From: Siphlonurus alternatus | Lineage: Eukaryota > Arthropoda > Insecta > Ephemeroptera > Siphlonuridae | Assembly (NCBI GenBank): GCA_949825025.1 | Contig: OX463784.1 | Coordinates: forward strand, 6,579,431 to 6,643,430 | Length of the DNA: 64,000 bases | Direction of reading: 5' to 3' | In this document: positions 60,440 to 64,000 of the stretch, in pieces | How positions within the stretch are numbered: position 1 is the first letter of the stretch | Layout of the letters: each line of letters opens with the position of its first letter | The notes under the pieces: model-generated | The model's input: the letters and a program-made list of their open reading frames with translations, nothing else | What the model was told of the DNA's origin: nothing | Databases searched by the model: none | Translations under genes and position numbers: made by a program

Positions 60440-61640
60440 AAAAAGTAAATAAGCTTAACTTTTGTTGAGTTTGTGGGCGTTACATCACATTTATAACGTT
60501 ATATGGAGAAATGTTATATATATTCAAACTACTGTGATGCAGATCCTTTATATCCTAAAATGTATCTTTTTGTCTCAAGAAGCTAAAATGTTCGATATAA
60601 AGTCTATAAAAACGTGCTATATAAAACATTCAAATCACTTCACTGCTTTGTATTCGATCTTCATAGTCAGCCATAAAATACACCAAAACTCAAGACTTGA
60701 ATTTTGATTTTTATAAAAATTTAAATAAAATATAACGTATTATGTTATTTCAAATTTATTTAAAATACATAAAAAAAAGTTAAAATGCAATACTTTTAAT
60801 AGTATCTTTTAATAAATTGATAGATTCAAGTATAAATTTTCAATCAATACATAAAAAATTCTAAATTATATTGTATTGAGATACAGATTTCAAATTACAA
60901 ATTAAAGTCACCAAATGTTATTCGAGTTAATAATACACATTTCCATTTTTTTCTGACGTCAGCAGAGACTAAATTTTTTACTTTGCTCCGCAATTTCGCA
61001 CGCCTGCATGGGGCATGGAGAAAATTGATGCGAATGTTGATTAAATACTCTAACAACGCTTGGTGTGTCTAATTTGTAATTTATCCCTTTTTTATTTTTA
61101 TTTATTTATTTATTACAAACAACAGAACTGGTTGTACAGGACAACATGGTTCACGTCAGCATACATTAACAAAACAGTAATATATATATAAAAAAAAGAG
61201 AAAAACATACAAAAACATAAACAAAAAAAAGATGCATGTATAATTATGAAGACAACACTATATATTTATATTTAAGACATTTTCAGACATTTTGTTACTT
61301 ACACGAAGCAAAGTCGATACTTTTATTATTAAAGGCGTGCGTGCTATTTTGCTATAAGCAAATATTTACCTTTTCTCTCTGATGACTTTAGTAAATCCTG
61401 CAATTTTCTTGATAAAACATTTTTAATAATTTATGTGTCTGTTTTTGAGAAGGGTCGTGCAAATTAACACGCTGGAATAACTAAGTTCTGAGAAGTTGGG
61501 AGATGAGGGTTCAATCAATGTTGCAGTGAAATCTTTATCAACTGCTTATTTAATTCATGAATTTAATTATTTAGAAAATAAAGTTTATCCAAAAATATAA
61601 AATAACTGTGTTAATGTTGGCCATTTAAAAACATTTCTAA
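60440..61640. other. AT-rich non-coding DNA
   Basis: A stretch near 61100-61200 (tttatttatttattacaaac, actggttgtacaggacaaca) may be the inverted 3' tail of a LINE, but the body is absent. Nothing else is supported. Confidence 0.4.
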
Positions 61641-61654
61641 AAACTCAGTGTTGA

Positions 61655-62190
61655 AATTAGTATGTTGGTAGTCCTGATTTTAAGACTGATAATGTTGGCA
61701 TCTTTGAAAAAGCTTAATCCTTCAAAATCATTCAACGATTAATCTCAGTTACTGCTGGAGTCAAAGAATATTTGCCTGCAAACGAATCGAATGAAATAAA
61801 TTTTAAAAAATTGAGAATATTCAAAAGCTTAATCGCTTATGGTTTTAGCAAATTCAGTCTTGCAGTTTTCTTACAACAGCTACATTTCCGGTTTTCGTCC
61901 ATAAGGTTAATGTTAAACTTCTACCTCAGTTTTCACAAAACTGATAAGACAGATTCGCTTCAAAATTTGTATGCCACCTATTGATGGTGAGTTCTAAGTC
62001 CCCTGCAAGTCTTGTTGCATTCAGGCGCAACGATTACGAAATATCAATCTACTGAGATTCATCCTTAAAAACTCATTTTAAGTACACAAAATTGTTATCT
62101 GAAAAAAATGTTATAGCCCTGGTATGTTGGTATTCCTGCTTTAGTAATGTTGGCGACACTGCTGAAGAAGTTTAATCTCTCAGAAACACG
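61655..62190. repeat. Family K copy 2 enclosed by a pair of direct repeats
   Basis: The words gtatgttggtagtcctgatt (61658) and gtatgttggtattcctgctt (62121) begin two direct repeats of about 68 bp that continue aatgttggcatctttgaaaa / aatgttggcgacactgctga. Between them lies a block aligning to 26165-26430. Confidence 0.5.
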
Positions 62191-63029
62191 TGTTAGCTCT
62201 CTCATCATGTGTTATACAATTAATTACCAAGTTCAAACAAAAGATAACAGCGTAACAACTACTATATTTTATTACTCTGATTAAAATCGTCATGGAAACG
62301 TGAGGAAGTGATAACAAAAACAAGTGCTGGTAAACAAAAGGAAATATAAATTTTGTGGTAATTAAAGTTAAAAAATAAACAAAAAATTTGCAATTAATTT
62401 TTTATATAAAAATAAATAATTAAGGATTTTATTGTATAAAAGGCGTATAGTCAGAGGATAGAGAGTTCTATCAACTAAATCCAAAAGCACATAACACAAA
62501 TTTACAACAATCTGAGGCATAATCAAAATAATTGTGTTAATTTGTTTATTGAATCGAATACAGTATAATATATTGTATATTAGTACAGTATTTCCATAAA
62601 TTTAGATACATGATGTAGTACATATCCAGCCTATAACACAAAATAACTTTTAAATACATGATTTAAATAAACATTATAATTAATTATACATACTTTCATA
62701 TATATTACTAACGAATTGTTATGTTTTTTAGCGAATTGGATATCGTATTAAATTATTCTGTTTGTCAAATTATTCTATATCTTTTACATTTCAATTCTAT
62801 AACAGAATATACATATCTAAATTTTATGCAATTATATACTATTCATAATAGCATATTTACGAAAAACATAATACAAAATAGTAAACTTCATGGTGTTTTA
62901 ATATTATTTATATAAATTTTACAGTCATTTTTTTCAGCTTTGATTGGTTAATTGTCGTTAGAATTTGCAAAACTTCACAATTTTTTGAAGGAAGTTCTTT
63001 GCTACTTTCAGCTTAAAAATCTGTCTGCC

Positions 63030-63300
63030 AGAGTTGAAATATCTTTAATTTTTTATTCGCTCTTAAAGCTCTCCTATCGTCTAATTTCCTCTTATTTCGC
63101 ACTATTTTAGAGAAAAAAAGAGGGAAAAAGACGAGATTATATATTGTATTCCTTCCTCTTTTCAAGCATAAAATTTTAGAAATATTGTCATTATTTCACC
63201 CTCACTTTTAGCGGAGAGGAAATAAGATGTGTCTTAGAGGTAAAAATATTAGGTTTAGATGCGTGTAAAGGATGAGTTAAAGACGTAATTTTTCAACTAG
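63030..63300. mobile_element. MITE-like element, family G copy 5
   Basis: Runs from agagttgaaatatctttaat to gacgtaatttttcaactag, with agcggagaggaaataagatg and gtcttagaggtaaaaat inside. Confidence 0.7.
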
Positions 63301-63656
63301 GGTGTCTTGAAAGTTTTCAGGCTTTACAATATTTTTTTTTCTATAATAAGACTATAGAAGCGTGATGAATTTGGTGCAAGCTGCCAGAGCAAACTAACAC
63401 AATTACTTAACTTTCAGAGACGGTGGTAGAAATTGACCTGACGGGTTATATTTTTTTCATACGTGCTGATGACTTTGTTTACGAAAATCAATAAACTTTA
63501 TCAAGTTATAAAATACATGCTGGATTGTGAGCTACTAAGCTTATATAAGGTAATATTATTATTATTATACTGTATACAAGGGATTTAAATCAATATTTTG
63601 ATGTCTATTAATATAGATTTCTTTGTATGTGTTTGTCTTTATTCAGAATGACAAAA

Positions 63657-63818
63657 CACGGAATAATGAGCTATCTGTCTACCATGACCTCGTTGAAATA
63701 ATGAGTTATCTGCTATTTCAAGTGAACGCAACAATAAGCTTAATTTTATACCGATTTACAGCTCATAATTGCATAAAATTGAAATAGCAGATAGTTCATT
63801 ATTCTGAACGAGGGATGA
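63657..63818. mobile_element. MITE-like element, family A copy 6
   Basis: Arms ggaataatgagctatctgtc and gcagatagttcattattctg pair, and ttatctgctatttcaagtga pairs with the ttgaaatagcaga block. Ends near cgagggatgaaat. Confidence 0.75.
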
Positions 63819-64000
63819 AATGAAAAGCACTTGAATTCAAAAGCAAAATTCTGTACAAATTCTGTACACTGTTTATGTGTTCAATAAACAATTTATTATA
63901 AAAGTAAAATTCAAAGTTTTAAGTCAACTGATTTATATTTATTCGATCACAATTTTAAATTGTCATCACTGATATACTGTACAGTATAACAATAGATTCT

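Overview
The window looks like a gene-poor, strongly AT-rich stretch of an animal nuclear genome, most likely an insect and possibly a hemipteran. The reasons are spliceosomal intron signals (gtaagt/gtgagt donors, pyrimidine-tag acceptors), a 5'-truncated LINE, 5S- and tRNA-derived SINEs, many palindromic MITEs, long microsatellites, and no operons, Shine-Dalgarno spacing or dense ORFs. The species assignment is inference. Most long open frames are chance frames inside AT-rich or repeat DNA.

Layout: 1-4.0 kb is AT-rich DNA with two palindromic repeats. At 4.66-4.95 kb there is a Ser-rich exon-like ORF, followed at 7.32-7.41 kb by a short terminal-exon-like frame that sits on a combined acceptor/donor sequence. 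A 2,580-bp TIR element with TA target duplication fills 7.5-10.1 kb and carries a younger MITE. At 12.71-14.68 kb lies a 5'-truncated but ORF-intact LINE reverse transcriptase with a 12-bp target duplication. From 14.88 to 19.65 kb, two inverted arms made of degenerate short repeats enclose exon-like segments with consensus splice sites and an array of about 130-bp units that has a higher-order (trimer, alternating to hexamer) organisation.

From 20 to 37 kb the sequence is mostly MITEs, relic SINE/LINE pieces and microsatellites. An exon of a real but unrecognised gene lies at 39.44-40.32 kb, coding for 287 residues with poly-Gln and three RS(M/L)E(S/N)L motifs. It ends in a consensus donor. 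A TATA box 1.6 kb upstream could be its promoter. No following exon is seen in the remaining 23.7 kb, which would then be a very long intron filled with transposons: a 1,060-bp hAT-type element with a perfect 8-bp duplication, two 5S-derived SINEs, nested MITEs and a tRNA-type SINE.

The repeats fall into families I label A to L. Several insertions are nested, which gives relative ages. I see no rRNA genes, no intact tRNA genes and no CRISPR array. The strongest items for follow-up are the arm-flanked exon/minisatellite unit at 14.9-19.65 kb and the TTAA-flanked MITE abutting the splice acceptor at 39.43 kb.
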